A DNA stretch of 64,000 bases from Chrysaora quinquecirrha (Eukaryota; Cnidaria; Scyphozoa; Semaeostomeae; Pelagiidae), in assembly GCA_014526335.1 (NCBI GenBank), contig JACTAT010000037.1, positions 10,306,952 through 10,370,951 on the forward strand, given 5' to 3'. The notes below the pieces were generated by a model. It ran no database searches, was not told where the DNA came from, and worked only from the letters and a program-made list of their open reading frames with translations. This document shows positions 62,801-64,000 of the stretch, piece after piece. The stretch's first letter is position 1. Each line of letters begins with the position of its first letter. A program made the position numbers and the translations under genes.

Positions 62801-63976
62801 TTGTATCTGTGCTCCACCATCAATATTAGGAGGGACATCTTCTTGTTTCCCGTTTAGTTCTGTTTCTTTGTCAAGGACTTACTTCAGTTTACCAACTTTT
62901 AGAGAAAAATTATGAGTGGAGTCATCTTGAATTATCACCAGTTAGATAGACACTAAAAATCTTTGTGCTATTTAGGGGTTTTGGATTATATCCCCATTAC
63001 AACCAAAAGGCCGGTTCTTTGTAGACAGAAAGAGTTCGTTTTCTCACTTGGACTTTTCAATTAATTCTACTTGTCTTCCCACTGTATCCCACAAGCTGAT
63101 TGGTGCTCGAAACACAGTACCAATCCTTCAGCTTCGAAATTTCTGATAGGCAAATATCGACCCACATCTGGCCTCTGCGAATTCATGTCATTTTAGTTAA
63201 TTACTCGGCTATGCTTCTTACCATTTTTTAATCTAAAGAACGTGAGATGAGCTCTAAAGCTCGTTGACAATGTTACCGCTTTAATCGCATTATTGAAGGA
63301 ATGTACGACTAATAAAGTATAAAAAATAGAATAGAAAAAGGATACGTGATTGGAGAGAATCGCTCATTTGAAGTGCTGTAGAAAATCCAGTGAGAGAGTA
63401 TGATGTTTTGTTTCCATAGAAGATTTTTATTTGACCTGAAAAAAATGAAGGTATTTACAAAGCACCACCATAGTAAGCAGTCTCTTCTTCTGTGCGAGTG
63501 CATTCTTTTGTAACGTTTATCTCTTCTGAATTTTAAAAAAAGTATACTTCGGAGGCCTCCGAATCCAGACGGCAAAGCGCATTTTCTTGAAAAACGTAAA
63601 ACTTTAGAGAAGTTGATTCGGAAATAATTTCTCTTCAAAGTCAACGAAATCTTACAGTACAGGAGTCAGGAGAACTTGGAGCCTTGAAAGTCTCCGATTT
63701 TCTCGAGAGTTGTCCAAAAGAACGGACTATCGATCTCTCGCAAGTCTCCAGAAAAAAGAAGACGCAGAAAAAGGTCCTAAAAGCACGCTTTCTAAACAGA
63801 AAACAAGGCTTGGTTTCAAAAGTCATTGAGCACCTGAGAGGCTTTTATGATCTGGCCTAACCTAAGAATCAAGACCTACATATTCACACTTACCAAAGTT
63901 GTTTTTGTATTCTGATTTTATTCCAATTTGTATCAGTTCACTCTCGTAGAGAACACCATTATTCTTGCAGACAAAC
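59883..63976 (-). CDS. AP2A: AP-2 complex subunit alpha, last 7 exons (appendage domain)
   Basis: Large subunit of the clathrin adaptor AP-2 at the plasma membrane; the C-terminal ear recruits endocytic accessory proteins. Minus-strand exons: 63894-63976, 63346-63435, 62736-62877, 62107-62223, 61393-61462, 60644-60778, 59883-59960 (TGA). Phases agree, 237 residues. Motifs: [104 protein letters not shown] and the C-terminal SLCDQF. The platform-subdomain Phe and Trp of FFxRWKQL, which bind DPF/W and FXDXF ligands, are kept. The acceptor of the third exon is ambiguous (62877 or 62865; both keep the frame, four residues apart). The trunk and linker lie beyond the right edge. Confidence 0.95.
60021..60180 (+). 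mobile_element. tRNA-derived SINE with conserved tail motif
   Basis: tRNA-like head with A box TGGCCGAATGG (60026-60036) and B box GGGTTCGAATC (60069-60079), most like a Leu/Ser-type tRNA, but with mispaired stems. Downstream, CATCCTTCCGAGGACAGTAA then ATAAATACC resembles the conserved central domain of some invertebrate SINE families (from memory). It lies in the last AP2A intron. The right end is unclear. Confidence 0.65.
60889..61224 (+). mobile_element. Hammerhead/tRNA-like retroelement, copy D, 1.2 units
   Basis: Order: 23-bp hairpin (60889-60911 with 60917-60939, one mismatch), hammerhead ribozyme (60948-61013), spacer, tRNA-like module with A box TAGTCGACTGG (61103-61113) and B box GGTTCGAATCC (61135-61145), then a second copy of the first 56 bases (61169-61224, one difference from 60917-60972). 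The monomer is 252 bp. The target-site duplication GTAC(G/A)TTGATCAAT lies at 60875-60888 and 61225-61238. It is in the AP2A intron between exons 61393-61462 and 60644-60778, on the opposite strand. More than one unit between a single pair of duplications points to a concatemeric or circular RNA template (inference). Confidence 0.85.
60948..61013 (+). ncRNA. Hammerhead ribozyme, copy D
   Basis: Stem III strand TGTGT, cleavage base C60953, stem I AGCATA (60954-60959) with a 21-nt loop and TATGCT (60981-60986), core CTGATGA (60987-60993), one extra A, stem II GGC...GCC (60995-60997, 61003-61005), then GAAAC (61006-61010) continuing stem III ACACA (61009-61013). All invariant core positions are present. 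The extra A and a short stem II are the weak points. Confidence 0.78.
62357..62553. repeat. GAT/GAC microsatellite
   Basis: GATGAT, GACGAT and GATGACAAT units in the AP2A intron between exons 62736-62877 and 62107-62223. The Met-rich and Ile-rich open frames over it are repeat artefacts. Confidence 0.93.
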
Positions 63977-64000
63977 CTGCAAGGAAGTTATACACAGTAT

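Overview
This is an AT-rich, intron-rich animal nuclear window, not a prokaryotic one. Short exons (about 30-190 bp) with GT-AG junctions are separated by large introns full of small non-autonomous transposons. Gene content and repeat style suggest an early-branching marine invertebrate, plausibly an anthozoan cnidarian (coral or anemone). That placement is inference; no species marker is present.

Layout. (1) 1769-24096, + strand: 28 exons of MCM8, 668 codons in one continuous frame, from before the zinc-binding module to the stop; the extreme N-terminus was not found. (2) 24097-29136: intergenic, with three MITE-like elements and a minisatellite. (3) 29137-45951, + strand: the first eight exons of RAB3GAP2; its introns hold two dead LINE reverse transcriptases, several foldback elements and microsatellites. 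(4) 46351-47432: a foldback element running into a 500-N assembly gap (47433-47932). (5) 48478-49126, + strand: the last two exons of a leucine-rich-repeat-like protein. (6) 50854-50956, - strand: a probable tetraspanin first coding exon. (7) 55060-55296: a broken RecQ-like helicase fragment. (8) 59883-63976, - strand: the last seven exons of the AP-2 adaptor alpha subunit (whole ear domain), continuing beyond the right edge. The genes are unrelated housekeeping functions (DNA repair, Rab18/Rab3 regulation, endocytosis) and form no operon-like unit.

The most interesting content is in the introns. A retroelement family combines a hammerhead self-cleaving ribozyme with a tRNA-like pol III promoter module. 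The copy at 60889-61224 is 1.2 units of a 252-bp monomer with a 56-bp direct repeat, flanked by a 14-bp target-site duplication, as expected of cDNA from a circular or tandem RNA. A second copy at 15823-16086 keeps the ribozyme fold with a different but still complementary stem I. A third copy (19356-19552) is 5'-truncated and has a 13-bp target-site duplication. In addition, MCM8 intron 16370-22212 contains a ~4.75-kb foldback element (16903-21650) whose arms carry mirrored arrays of ~160-bp repeats.
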